Assembly: GCA_029248825.1 (NCBI GenBank)
Contig: JAQWIP010000102.1
Location: 62,001 to 126,000 of the forward strand
Reading direction: 5' to 3'
DNA: 64,000 nucleotides
From: Alphaproteobacteria bacterium
GTDB taxonomy: Bacteria > Pseudomonadota > Alphaproteobacteria > RS24
Shown: one piece after another, positions 9,180 through 17,772 of the stretch
Numbering within the stretch: the first letter of the stretch is position 1
How the letters are laid out: the number at the start of each line of letters is the position of its first letter
Program-made: the position numbers and the translations under genes
The notes under the pieces: model-generated
Databases searched by the model: none
The model's input: the letters and a program-made list of their open reading frames with translations, nothing else
What the model was told of the DNA's origin: nothing

Positions 9180-10286
9180 TTAATCCAAATCCCCAAAAGC
9201 TTGCGTGTCGGGATAATTGCCATCGTCGAGACTATCGTTAAACGCATCCAAAAGTTTCTTTTGCGCGCGGCTCAAACCGGTTGGCGTTTCGATGTCGATT
9301 TGCACATAAAGGTCGCCGCTGCTGCGCGAGCGCAAAACCGGCATGCCTTTGCCGCGCAGGCGGAATTGCTGTCCCGCTTGGGCGCCTTCTGGCAGGGTGA
9401 GCTTCACTTTTTTGCCGCCCAAAAGCGGCACTTCAATGGCGCCACCGCGAATGGCGATATGGAAAGGCACGGGCATGGCACAAAATAAATCCGCCCCATC
9501 GCGTTGCAAAAACGCATGCGGGCGAAGATTTACAAATACATAAAGATCGCCATTGGTGGCGCCTTGTGGCCCCGCATTGCCTTCGCCAGATAAGCGGATG
9601 CGGGTGCCGTCTTCGACCCCTGATGGAATGGAAACCGATAGATTGCGTGTCTCAGAAACGTGCCCACGGCCACTGCAATCGCGGCAGGGGTCGCTGATGG
9701 TTTGGCCCGCGCCATTGCACTGATGGCAGGTGCGCTCGACCATAAAGAAGCCTTGTTGGGCGCGCACTTTGCCGTGTCCTTGACACAGCGAACAGGTCAT
9801 CGGTTTGCTGCCTGCGTTGGCGCCCGAGCCGGCGCATGTGCCGCAAGCGGCCGCGCGGTTTAATTTCAATTGGCGTTCTGTGCCGTCAAAAGCTTCTTGC
9901 AGGCTTATCTCGACTTCGGCGCGTAAATCATCGCCACGGCGAGCCTGTTGGCGTCTTCCGCCGCCGCCGCGACCGCCGCCGAAAAACTCTTCGAAAATAT
10001 CGCCCATGCCGCCAAAGTCGCTACCAAAGCCGCCGCCCTGTCCGCCACGGCCGCCGCCATTTTCAAAAGCCGCATGGCCGTATTGGTCGTAGGCGGCGCG
10101 ATTTTGGTCGTCTTTTAAAACCTCATAGGCTTCGGAGACTTCTTTGAACTTCTGCTCGGCCACCGCATCGCCCGGATTGAGATCGGGGTGATATTGTTTG
10201 GCCATCTTGCGATAGGCAGATTTCAGCCCTGCCGCATCGGCAGAACGGTCGACGCCCAATAGCTCGTAATAATCGGCCTTCGCCAT
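9180..10286 (-). CDS. dnaJ: chaperone DnaJ (type I Hsp40)
   Basis: 368 residues. J domain at 1-70 with HPD at 33-35, a Gly/Phe-rich linker (about 76-115), four zinc-finger CxxC repeats between about 145 and 210, then two client-binding beta-domains. Stimulates DnaK ATPase and delivers substrates. AGGAAG precedes the ATG. It follows dnaK by 46 bases, so it is probably read from the dnaK promoter. Confidence 0.98.
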   Translation of the reverse strand: MAKADYYELLGVDRSADAAGLKSAYRKMAKQYHPDLNPGDAVAEQKFKEVSEAYEVLKDDQNRAAYDQYGHAAFENGGGRGGQGGGFGSDFGGMGDIFEEFFGGGRGGGGRRQQARRGDDLRAEVEISLQEAFDGTERQLKLNRAAACGTCAGSGANAGSKPMTCSLCQGHGKVRAQQGFFMVERTCHQCNGAGQTISDPCRDCSGRGHVSETRNLSVSIPSGVEDGTRIRLSGEGNAGPQGATNGDLYVFVNLRPHAFLQRDGADLFCAMPVPFHIAIRGGAIEVPLLGGKKVKLTLPEGAQAGQQFRLRGKGMPVLRSRSSGDLYVQIDIETPTGLSRAQKKLLDAFNDSLDDGNYPDTQAFGDLD

Positions 10287-10332
10287 AACAGGCTTCCTTT
10301 TTTAGCGGGCAAACCCCCCGACTTTTGGCGGA

Positions 10333-12261
10333 TTAAGACGCTTTTGGTTCGCCGTCATCCTCGCCTTTTGGCTCGGTAACATCCTCGAAATCAGCATCCA
10401 CAACCTTGGCGCCATCTTCATTGGCATCTTGGGCGGCGGCGGCTTCGCTTTCGGCCTGCTGGGCTTTGTAAACCGCTTCGCCGATTTTCATGGCGGCTTC
10501 GCTCAAGGCTTGCGCTTTTTCGTTGATGGCGTCGTGGTCTTCGCCTTCCAAGGCTTCCTTCAAATCGGCAATCGCCGCTTCGGTGGCTTCCTTGTCGCCG
10601 GCTTCGATGAGGCTTTCATTTTCCACAATCGATTTCTCGGTGGCATGAATAAGCCCCTCGGCATTATTGCGCGCTTCCACCTGCTCGCGGCGGTCTTTAT
10701 CTTCTGCGGCATTGGCTTCGGCGTCTTTGACCATTTGCTCGATGTCCTCATCGGACAAACCGCCCGAGGCTTCGATGCGAATATTTTGTTCTTTGCCGGT
10801 CGCCTTATCGGCGGCCGAAACATTGACCAAACCATTGGCATCAATATCGAAAGTCACTTCGATTTGCGGCACCCCGCGCGGCGATGGCGGAATGCCTTCG
10901 AGGTTAAATTGACCCAGCGCCTTATTATCGGCAGCCATTTCGCGTTCGCCTTGGCAAACCGCAATGGTCACGGCCGATTGATTGTCATCGGCGGTGGAGA
11001 ACACTTGGCTCTTTTTGGTCGGGATGGTGGTATTGCGATCGATGAGACGGGTAAATACACCCCCCAAAGTTTCAATGCCCAAAGACAAAGGCGTCACGTC
11101 GAGCAGCAGCACGTCTTTGACGTCGCCTTGCAAAACACCGGCCTGAATGGTGGCGCCCATGGCGACCACTTCATCGGGGTTCACGCTCATATTGGGCTCT
11201 TTGCCGAACACATCTTTCACAAAATCGCGAATGCGCGGCATGCGGGTTTGACCGCCCACCAAAACCACTTCGTCGATGTCGCTAATATTAATACCAGCGT
11301 CTTTAATGGCGGCCTCGCAAGGCCCGCGCGTGCGTTGCACCAATGTGTCGACCAGCGATTCAAAGGCGGCGCGCGTCAGCTTTAAGTTCAAATGTTTGGG
11401 GCCAGAGGCATCGGCGGTAATAAACGGCAGATTGACCTCGGTTTGTGCCGAAGCGGATAGCTCAATTTTGGCTTTCTCGGCCGCTTCTTTGAGGCGTTGC
11501 AGAGCCAATTTATCGCCGCGCAAATCAATGCCATTTTCTTTATGGAACTCATCGGCCAAATGCTCGACGAGGGCCATATCGAAATCTTCGCCACCGAGGA
11601 ACGTGTCGCCATTGGTGGATTTCACTTCGAAAACCCCATCGCCAATTTCCAAAATCGAGACGTCAAATGTGCCGCCGCCAAGGTCATAAACGGCAATGGT
11701 TTGGCCGTCGTTTTTATCCAGCCCATAGGCCAGCGCAGCCGCCGTTGGCTCATTGATAATGCGCAAGACTTCGAGGCCCGCAATTTTGCCCGCATCTTTG
11801 GTGGCTTGGCGTTGGGCGTCATTAAAGTAAGCGGGAACGGTAATCACCGCTTGGTCGACGCTCTCGCCGAGATAGCCTTCTGCGGTCTCTTTCATTTTTT
11901 GCAAAATAAAAGCCGAGACTTGCGATGGCGAATAGCTGTCGCCCATGGCTTCTACCCAAGCATCGCCGCCGTCAGAGGCAGTGATTGTATAAGGCACCAT
12001 GTCGATGTCTTTTTTGGTCGCAGGGTCATTAAAGCGACGGCCAATGAGGCGCTTGATGGCAAATAAAGTGTTGATCGGATTGGCGACCGCTTGGCGCTTG
12101 GCGGGTTGACCGGTCAGGCGTTCGCCCTCTTCGGTAAACGCCACAACGGAAGGGGTTGTGCGTGCGCCTTCGGCATTTTCAATCACGCGCGGCGTGCTAC
12201 CATCCATAACGGCAACACATGAGTTGGTGGTTCCCAAATCAATACCAATTACTTTGCCCAT
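10333..12261 (-). CDS. dnaK: chaperone DnaK (Hsp70)
   Basis: 642 residues. ATPase domain with GIDLGTTNSC at 5-14 and the phosphate loops DLGGGTFDVSIL and VLVGGQTRMP; substrate domain and helical lid follow. The tail ends in an acidic stretch, EPKGEDDGEPKAS, instead of the EEVDDK-like end of many homologues. The frame is open to 12357 upstream, but the ATG at 12261 gives the canonical N-terminus with AGG upstream. A good RpoH-type promoter lies about 55-85 bases upstream of the start. Confidence 0.98.
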   Translation of the reverse strand: MGKVIGIDLGTTNSCVAVMDGSTPRVIENAEGARTTPSVVAFTEEGERLTGQPAKRQAVANPINTLFAIKRLIGRRFNDPATKKDIDMVPYTITASDGGDAWVEAMGDSYSPSQVSAFILQKMKETAEGYLGESVDQAVITVPAYFNDAQRQATKDAGKIAGLEVLRIINEPTAAALAYGLDKNDGQTIAVYDLGGGTFDVSILEIGDGVFEVKSTNGDTFLGGEDFDMALVEHLADEFHKENGIDLRGDKLALQRLKEAAEKAKIELSASAQTEVNLPFITADASGPKHLNLKLTRAAFESLVDTLVQRTRGPCEAAIKDAGINISDIDEVVLVGGQTRMPRIRDFVKDVFGKEPNMSVNPDEVVAMGATIQAGVLQGDVKDVLLLDVTPLSLGIETLGGVFTRLIDRNTTIPTKKSQVFSTADDNQSAVTIAVCQGEREMAADNKALGQFNLEGIPPSPRGVPQIEVTFDIDANGLVNVSAADKATGKEQNIRIEASGGLSDEDIEQMVKDAEANAAEDKDRREQVEARNNAEGLIHATEKSIVENESLIEAGDKEATEAAIADLKEALEGEDHDAINEKAQALSEAAMKIGEAVYKAQQAESEAAAAQDANEDGAKVVDADFEDVTEPKGEDDGEPKAS

Positions 12262-12315
12262 ATTAAGCCTCGTCTCTTTTGCCCGCCAGCGGCGGGTCTG
12301 TTTCATCTGGAATTT

Positions 12316-12344
12316 ATATAGGTAGCCAGCGCGGGAGCTACAAG
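12316..12344 (-). promoter_or_regulatory. RpoH (heat-shock sigma) type promoter of dnaK
   Basis: Read on the minus strand: CTTG at 12344-12341, an 18-base spacer, then CCTATAT at 12322-12316. This fits the alphaproteobacterial heat-shock consensus CTTG-N17/18-CYTATNT without mismatch. Predicted start of transcription is near 12309, giving a leader of about 50 bases to the dnaK ATG. No CIRCE inverted repeat is seen. Confidence 0.7.
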
Positions 12345-12387
12345 GCCTCATCGTCATTTAGACGAGAAAGGCGCTGTTTTTGGCTCC

Positions 12388-12407
12388 ACCCCCTAATTCT
12401 TGGGGGT
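12388..12407. other. inverted repeat between grpE and dnaK
   Basis: ACCCCC and GGGGGT form a perfect 6-base stem around an 8-base loop, about 40 bases past the grpE stop. No T run follows on either strand, so it is a poor intrinsic terminator. It could protect the grpE mRNA 3' end or mark a processing point. Confidence 0.45.
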
Positions 12408-12446
12408 CAACGGAAGCTGGCCGTCTATATGCGGTGCGTCTTAGAA

Positions 12447-13085
12447 TTAATCTTTGGCAATACCAACTTTGGCGGGGCGCAAAAGGCGCTCTTCCATTTG
12501 ATAGCCGGTTTCAATCACGTCGATAATCGTGCCAGCATCTTGTCCGGTGCCGGGGGCTTCAAAAAGGGCCTCGTGCAAATTCGGGTCAAATTTCTCGCCC
12601 ATGGGCGACAGCACTTTCACTTTATGGCGTCCCAAAGCGGCCAATAAATCGCGCTCGGTGGCGGCCACGCCTTCCAGCACGGCTTGCACGGTTTCGGGCA
12701 GCGCGATTTTGGCGGCCGCATCCATTTCGCTGGCGGCTTTGAGGGCGCGCTGCAAATTATCGGCCACGCCCACCATATCGCGGGCAAAACTCACGGCGCC
12801 ATATTTTAACGCTTCGGCGCGGTCGCGCTCGGCGCGGCGGCGGGTGTTTTCCAGCTCGGCCAAAGTGCGCAACACTTGGTCGTTCAAAGTCGCAATCTGC
12901 TCTTCTGGTGTCGGCGGTGGAGGGGGCGCGGCTGGCTCGCCATCTTCTAAATTGGCTTCCAAGGCGGCGTCTTCTTGTGCGTTGGGCGCATCCGCGTTTT
13001 GATTTGAGCTTTTATCTGCGTCCTGATTTTCTTCTGGGGAGCTGGTTTCAGCTTCAGCTTCGTTGATGTCTTTATCGTCGCTCAT
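12447..13085 (-). CDS. grpE: nucleotide exchange factor GrpE
   Basis: 212 residues. The first 60 are acidic and disordered (Asp/Glu/Asn-rich, then a Pro run). A long coiled-coil helix follows, then the beta-domain ending EKFDPNLHEALFEAPG...GTIIDVIETGYQMEERLLRPAKVGIAK. Releases ADP from DnaK. ATG at 13085 chosen over GTG at 13094. It is 185 bases upstream of dnaK in the same direction and divergent from rph. The usual partner hrcA is absent next to it. Confidence 0.97.
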   Translation of the reverse strand: MSDDKDINEAEAETSSPEENQDADKSSNQNADAPNAQEDAALEANLEDGEPAAPPPPPTPEEQIATLNDQVLRTLAELENTRRRAERDRAEALKYGAVSFARDMVGVADNLQRALKAASEMDAAAKIALPETVQAVLEGVAATERDLLAALGRHKVKVLSPMGEKFDPNLHEALFEAPGTGQDAGTIIDVIETGYQMEERLLRPAKVGIAKD

Positions 13086-13167
13086 AATGTCCACTCACGG
13101 TTAAGTTTTAAATCACGGTCTGCTGAGCCATACGGGGTCTGCCCGACGCGGCTTGTTTATGAGGTTT

Positions 13168-13196
13168 AGGTAGGCGTCCTAGGGGCGCAGGTCAAG
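13168..13196 (-). promoter_or_regulatory. possible RpoH-type promoter of grpE
   Basis: On the minus strand CTTG at 13196-13193, an 18-base spacer and CCTACCT at 13174-13168, one mismatch from CYTATNT. It lies about 83 bases upstream of the grpE ATG. The fit is weaker than at dnaK but the location and gene class agree. Confidence 0.45.
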
Positions 13197-13225
13197 GGGG
13201 CGGGCGAAATCTATTCGATGGCGGC

Positions 13226-13254
13226 TTGTTTCCCAAAGGCCGACAGGCTAGATA
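13226..13254 (+). promoter_or_regulatory. putative housekeeping promoter of rph
   Basis: TTGTTT at 13226-13231, a 17-base spacer and TAGATA at 13249-13254, about 98 bases upstream of the rph ATG. The grpE/rph gap of 266 bases holds this and the grpE promoter; I see no other gene or RNA in it. Confidence 0.5.
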
Positions 13255-13351
13255 AGAAGTCCGATAGGTGGGGTAAAACACCGGCAAGATAATCACGCCC
13301 GCTTTTCCCGCTTTGCCTGAACCCCGACTTGCCAAAATAAAGGAATTCGAA

Positions 13352-14110
13352 ATGACCCAGACTTCTTCCGCCAGCGACACCCAACGCCCTTCGGGTCGCG
13401 CCGCCAATCAGTTGCGCGCCGTCAGCCTTGAAACCAATGTGTCCAAACATGCCGAAGGCTCGTGCCTCGTGAAATTTGGCGATACGCATGTTCTATGCAC
13501 CGCCTCGCTGGAAACCCGCGTGCCGCCGTGGTTGCGCGGTCAGGGTCGCGGTTGGGTAACGGCAGAATATGGCATGTTGCCGCGCTCGACGGGCTCGCGC
13601 ATGCGCCGCGAAGCCAATGCCGGCAAACAATCGGGTCGCACGCAAGAAATTCAGCGCCTCATTGGTCGCAGTCTGCGCGCCGTGGTCAATCTCGAAGCTT
13701 TGGGCGAAAACCAAATCAGCCTCGACTGCGATGTCATCCAGGCCGATGGCGGCACCCGCACAGCCTCGATTACCGGAGCTTGGGTGGCGCTTTATGTCTG
13801 CCTCGAAAAAATGAAAGCCGAGGGTCTCTTGTCGGGGGATATTATGGGCGATGTTTTGCTCGACCAAGTGGCGGCGCTGTCTTGCGGCATTTATGAAGGT
13901 CTGCCCGTTGCCGACCTCGATTATGATGAAGATAGTGTGGCCGATACAGACGGCAATTTTGTGATGACGGGCGCGGGCAAAATGGTGGAAATTCAAGCCA
14001 CCGCCGAAGGCGCGGCGTTTGACGAACAAGAGTTCGCGCAAATCATGAGCTTGGCCAAAAACGGCATTGCCGAATTGGTCGCTTTGCAGAAGAAAACCGT
14101 AGGTCTGTAA
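13352..14110 (+). CDS. rph: ribonuclease PH
   Basis: 252 residues. Phosphorolytic 3'-5' exonuclease that trims tRNA 3' ends. Full-length PH domain with RPSGRAANQLR near the N-terminus, VPPWLRGQGRGWVTAEYGMLPRST and the SGRTQEIQRLIGRSLRAV block that binds phosphate and RNA, then DVIQADGGTRTASITGA. ATG at 13352 has AAAGGA 8 bases upstream; an upstream TTG is less likely. Four bases separate it from rdgB. Confidence 0.97.
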   Translation: MTQTSSASDTQRPSGRAANQLRAVSLETNVSKHAEGSCLVKFGDTHVLCTASLETRVPPWLRGQGRGWVTAEYGMLPRSTGSRMRREANAGKQSGRTQEIQRLIGRSLRAVVNLEALGENQISLDCDVIQADGGTRTASITGAWVALYVCLEKMKAEGLLSGDIMGDVLLDQVAALSCGIYEGLPVADLDYDEDSVADTDGNFVMTGAGKMVEIQATAEGAAFDEQEFAQIMSLAKNGIAELVALQKKTVGL

Positions 14111-14114
14111 GCCC

Positions 14115-14753
14115 ATGGCGAGACGGTTTAGCGAAGACAAGCTCATTGTCGCGAGCCATAACAAAGGCAAGCTGGTCGAGATTGCCGAGCTGCTGACGCG
14201 TTTCGATGTAGAAACCGTGGGCGCCGACGAGCTGGGTCTGCCCGAGCCAGAAGAGACCGGCAAAACCTTCCTTGCCAATGCCGAGCTGAAAGCGCTGGCC
14301 TCGGCCACCACGGCGGGACTGCCGGCCTTGGCCGATGACAGTGGTTTGGCGGTCGATGCGCTGGAGGGCGCGCCTGGCATCTATTCGGCGCGTTGGGCCG
14401 AAACCCCCAATGGGCGCGATTTTGATTTCGGCATGCATAAAATTGAAATGGCGATATCGCAAAAACAAAGCGGCGAAACCGCTCCCGTGCCGCGCACGGC
14501 ACAGTTTATTTGCGCCCTGTCTTTGGCTTGGCCCGATGGCCATGTTGAAAGTTTTGAAGGCACAGTCGAAGGCACGTTGGTTTGGCCGATGCGCGGCAAA
14601 AATGGTTTTGGATATGACCCGATATTCTTGCCGCTTGGGGGCGATTTAACTTTTGGTGAAATGGCACCCGAAGCCAAACACGCCATGTCGCATCGCGCCG
14701 ATGCCTTCACGCAATTGGTGGAAGCCTGTTTTGTCGACCGCATCGCCCGCTAG
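14115..14753 (+). CDS. rdgB: XTP/dITP pyrophosphatase (Ham1 family)
   Basis: 212 residues, nucleotide house-cleaning enzyme that removes dITP, XTP and ITP. Visible: VASHNKGKLVEI near the N-terminus, the ALADDSGLAVDALEGAPGIYSARW signature region (residues about 71-95) and GFGYDPIFLP near 164. Second gene of rph-rdgB-hemW; its end overlaps the proposed hemW start. Confidence 0.97.
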   Translation: MARRFSEDKLIVASHNKGKLVEIAELLTRFDVETVGADELGLPEPEETGKTFLANAELKALASATTAGLPALADDSGLAVDALEGAPGIYSARWAETPNGRDFDFGMHKIEMAISQKQSGETAPVPRTAQFICALSLAWPDGHVESFEGTVEGTLVWPMRGKNGFGYDPIFLPLGGDLTFGEMAPEAKHAMSHRADAFTQLVEACFVDRIAR

Positions 14754-15900
14754 CTTGCCGCCCCTAGGGGTCTATGTGCATTGGCCGTTTTGCGCTGCCA
14801 TTTGCCCCTATTGCGATTTCAATGTTCACCTCCTGCGGAACTCGCAAACCGATCCTGCCGATTGGCTGCGGGCTTATCGGCGCGAGCTGGCGCATGCCCA
14901 AAGTCTGCGTCCGCAAGGCCGTGTCGAGACGGTGTTCTTCGGTGGCGGCACGCCGTCGCTGATGTCGCCCGATTTGGTTGGCGGCATTTTATCGGCGATA
15001 GAGGAGATGTGGGGCTTGGCGGCGGAGGCCGAAATAACGCTGGAAGCCAATCCGATGAGCGCCCCCGAAACCCATTTGAAAGCTTTGCGCGCGGCGGGCG
15101 TCACGCGCTTGTCTTTGGGCGTGCAGGCGTTTGATGATGGCGCTTTGAAATTTCTTGGCCGCACCCATTCGGCGCAAGATGCCCGTGTGGCTTTCGAGGC
15201 GGCGCAGCGCATTTTCCCGCGCGCCTCCTTTGACCTTATCTATGCGCGCCCCAACCAAACGCCCGACGCTTGGGCAAGCGAGCTGTCGGCCGCTTTGGCT
15301 TTGACCCCGCAACATATGTCGCTCTATCAGCTGACCATTGAAGCCGACACGCCGTTTTACAAACACCAAGCGGCGGGAAAATTAATCTTGCCCGACGAAG
15401 ATGCATCGGCCGATATGTATGAGATAACGCAAAGCCTGTGCGCCAGTGCGGGTCTGCCGGCCTATGAAATTTCCAATCACGCGGCCGAAGGCCATGCCTG
15501 TCGCCATAATGTTGCCAGTTGGCAGGGCGGCGATTATTTGGGCATTGGGCCTGGCGCGCATGGCCGCGTCAGCTGTCTCGAAAAAGGCGCTCGCCTGTCG
15601 AGCGTGGCGCATCGCTCGCCGAGCGAATGGCTGGCGCAAGTGGAAACCGATGGCCATGGCTGGGCGGAGCTTCACCCGCTGGATGGCGAGAGCGTGGAAA
15701 TGGAAGCCGTGCTTTTGGGTTTGCGTTTGGTCGAGGGGGTCGGCTTAGACGCGCTGGCGGAGCGCGGCGTGCATCTCGAGGCGGCGCGGTTGGCAGATTT
15801 GCGCGCGGCGGGGCTTTTGTCTGCAGACACCTCGCGCTTGCAAGCCAGCCCCGAGGGGCGGCTGGTTTTAGACCATCTTAGTGGGCGGCTTCTGGCGTAG
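14731..15900 (+). CDS. hemW: HemW-type radical SAM heme chaperone
   Basis: About 389 residues with the TTG start proposed at 14731 (GTGGAAG upstream); other TTG/ATG choices exist between 14701 and 14755. The iron-sulfur CxxxCxxC is C21-C25-C28 in HWPFCAAICPYCDFN, followed by FFGGGTPSLM and the HemN-like C-terminal domain. The absence of the extra N-terminal features of true HemN favours HemW, the heme-binding chaperone, over coproporphyrinogen oxidase. Its 3' end overlaps the convergent lipoprotein gene by 23 bases. Confidence 0.9.
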   Translation: MSTASPASLPPLGVYVHWPFCAAICPYCDFNVHLLRNSQTDPADWLRAYRRELAHAQSLRPQGRVETVFFGGGTPSLMSPDLVGGILSAIEEMWGLAAEAEITLEANPMSAPETHLKALRAAGVTRLSLGVQAFDDGALKFLGRTHSAQDARVAFEAAQRIFPRASFDLIYARPNQTPDAWASELSAALALTPQHMSLYQLTIEADTPFYKHQAAGKLILPDEDASADMYEITQSLCASAGLPAYEISNHAAEGHACRHNVASWQGGDYLGIGPGAHGRVSCLEKGARLSSVAHRSPSEWLAQVETDGHGWAELHPLDGESVEMEAVLLGLRLVEGVGLDALAERGVHLEAARLADLRAAGLLSADTSRLQASPEGRLVLDHLSGRLLA

Positions 15901-17572
15901 CTTGTCTGTCTCGCGCGCGCGATGCGTTGCGCAAAGCCTCATCTAGCCCAATCTCTTCGAGCGAGCTTTGAATGGCTGCTTGTTGTTCGGCCTGCAAGGC
16001 GGCCAAAGCGATATCGGGATTTTCTCGTTTTAAGGTTTCGGCCAAAGACAAAGCCGAGCCAATGCGGCGGTCGTGTTCGACGAAACTGGCAGGCTCGCGG
16101 CTGACAATATTGGACGCGCGCGCGGTAATTTCTTGCACCGCAAGCCCGCGTTCATTGAGGCCGCCTTGGCGCAATCGAACAATCCCATCAATGCCCTGAA
16201 AGCCATTGGCATTGGTTAGCATTTGCGGGGCGAAGGGCTGGTTCGGGGTAATCGCGGCGAGGCGCGCAGCGAGGCTGACACCATCATAAGCCATCGATGC
16301 CAACCGCGGCGGCGCGGCGCCATAGACGCGGTCGTAGCGCGCGGCAAAGCCAGCCCAATTTTTCGGATTGGGCGCCGCATACCAGCCCCCATGCAGGGGC
16401 GGTTCTTGCGAGAGGCTGGGGTCATTCCATAACGCCGTGCCGATGAATTTCACCCGTCTTGGATCAATGTCAAAATACGGCAGCAGCGGCGCCAGATTGC
16501 GCAAAGCCATACCGCCTTCGGGCATAAACACCACATCATAAGGAATTTCGCCAAGCGTCTCGGTCAGTTTCAACGCCTCATAGGCCGAGACCAATTCGGG
16601 GGCGATATTGCCAAGGCCTCTGAACAAAGCCTCGACGTCTAATTCATCGGGCGCGTTTTTGGCAATGGCGCCAGTGGTGGCTCGCGCCAAAACATCGGCG
16701 GGCGCGAGCCCGCGTCCTTCGGTAATCAGGCGTGCCATTTCGGCTTTATGCGCGGCGGTGCGCGTGTCGAAATGGGCTAATTTACGAACCGGGTCGAACA
16801 TGCCTTTGGCATCGGACGGATAGACCTCGGTCTGCACCACCGTGCCGCCAAAGCGGGCGACTTCGCGAAGAAAGCTCTGGTGAATGCGCTCGCCATAGGG
16901 GCCTTGCGGCACCAGCGCGCCAAACCGGGTCAGGCCTTGCGCGATGGCTTGCGAGACGATGCGGCTGATATTTTGTTCGGGCAAAAACCCGAGCAACCAA
17001 AGATTATTGGTCGCCGCACTGCTGTCATTGGAAAACGCCAAAGCGGGTATCTCGCGACCCGCCAATAGCGGCGCAATGGCTTTTACCGAAGACGCAAAAA
17101 GCGGGCCGATAATAATGTCGGTCTCGGCGGCAATGGCGGCTTTGGCGGCTTCGGCCGCGCCGGCGGGCGTGCCTTTCGTGTCGTGGAGGCGCAAAACGAA
17201 ACTGGTTTTTTGGCCGCGACCGGCGCCAAAAGCGTTTGGCTCGCCGCTTTGGCCAGCATCGAAAAGAGCCAATTGGGCGGCATTATAAAGATGGCCGCTG
17301 AGCTGGCGAATGGGGTCGCGCGCATCGCCGATGGGCAGCAAAAGCGAAACCACTACCGCATTGGCATCGCGCTTGGGGGCCGCGGGATAGCGGCTTGTAT
17401 CGAACTCAATTTTCTCGCGATAGGGCGTTGGCACGGCTTTGGGCGCATATTCAATGGCATTGGGGGCGCTCTCTGAAGACGCCAAATGGGTCTGAGGCGC
17501 ACCGCCGCAAGCCGCCAGAAACAAAAGGCTGGCGAGGCTAGCGCGGGTAAAAAAACTGGGTCTGCGCGTCAT
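15878..17572 (-). CDS. LppC-family periplasmic-binding lipoprotein (penicillin-binding protein activator)
   Basis: 564 residues. The N-terminus has a lipoprotein signal with LFLAAC and lipid-carrying Cys22. The body is a type 1 periplasmic-binding fold (IIIGPLFASSVKAIAPLLA, PALAFSNDSS, FGALVPQGPYGERI). The family includes LpoA, the outer-membrane activator of PBP1a, but this protein lacks the N-terminal TPR part of LpoA, so a role in wall synthesis is only inferred. It is divergent from rsmI, the usual neighbour, with about 200 bases between starts. Confidence 0.85.
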   Translation of the reverse strand: MTRRPSFFTRASLASLLFLAACGGAPQTHLASSESAPNAIEYAPKAVPTPYREKIEFDTSRYPAAPKRDANAVVVSLLLPIGDARDPIRQLSGHLYNAAQLALFDAGQSGEPNAFGAGRGQKTSFVLRLHDTKGTPAGAAEAAKAAIAAETDIIIGPLFASSVKAIAPLLAGREIPALAFSNDSSAATNNLWLLGFLPEQNISRIVSQAIAQGLTRFGALVPQGPYGERIHQSFLREVARFGGTVVQTEVYPSDAKGMFDPVRKLAHFDTRTAAHKAEMARLITEGRGLAPADVLARATTGAIAKNAPDELDVEALFRGLGNIAPELVSAYEALKLTETLGEIPYDVVFMPEGGMALRNLAPLLPYFDIDPRRVKFIGTALWNDPSLSQEPPLHGGWYAAPNPKNWAGFAARYDRVYGAAPPRLASMAYDGVSLAARLAAITPNQPFAPQMLTNANGFQGIDGIVRLRQGGLNERGLAVQEITARASNIVSREPASFVEHDRRIGSALSLAETLKRENPDIALAALQAEQQAAIQSSLEEIGLDEALRNASRARDRQATPEAAH

Positions 17573-17772
17573 GGCTTTATCCTATGCCGTTTCGGGGTGG
17601 CGCTCGCAAAGCGTTCCGTTTTATTCAAAATGCCTCGCGCAAAACCTATCTGTCTCGCGCGCCGAAGTAAAGCCAGCCGAGACCAGCTTTCTGGCTTATC
17701 AACCACGCAAATGTGGCAGCAATGGGAACGGATTTTTCTTGCCTTTGCGCGCCGCCTGCGGTTTCTAGAGGC

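Noticed and set aside
10429..11385. 318-codon plus-strand frame opposite dnaK
   Set aside because: Shadow of dnaK; composition (Gly, Phe, Ile rich) follows from antisense codons and there is no promoter or ribosome-binding site.
12388..12407. ACCCCC/GGGGGT inverted repeat as a CIRCE element
   Set aside because: Sequence and spacing do not fit CIRCE (TTAGCACTC-N9-GAGTGCTAA), and hrcA is not in the window.
13493..14380. 295-codon minus-strand frame opposite rph and rdgB
   Set aside because: Crosses two well supported genes on the other strand and has no features of its own.
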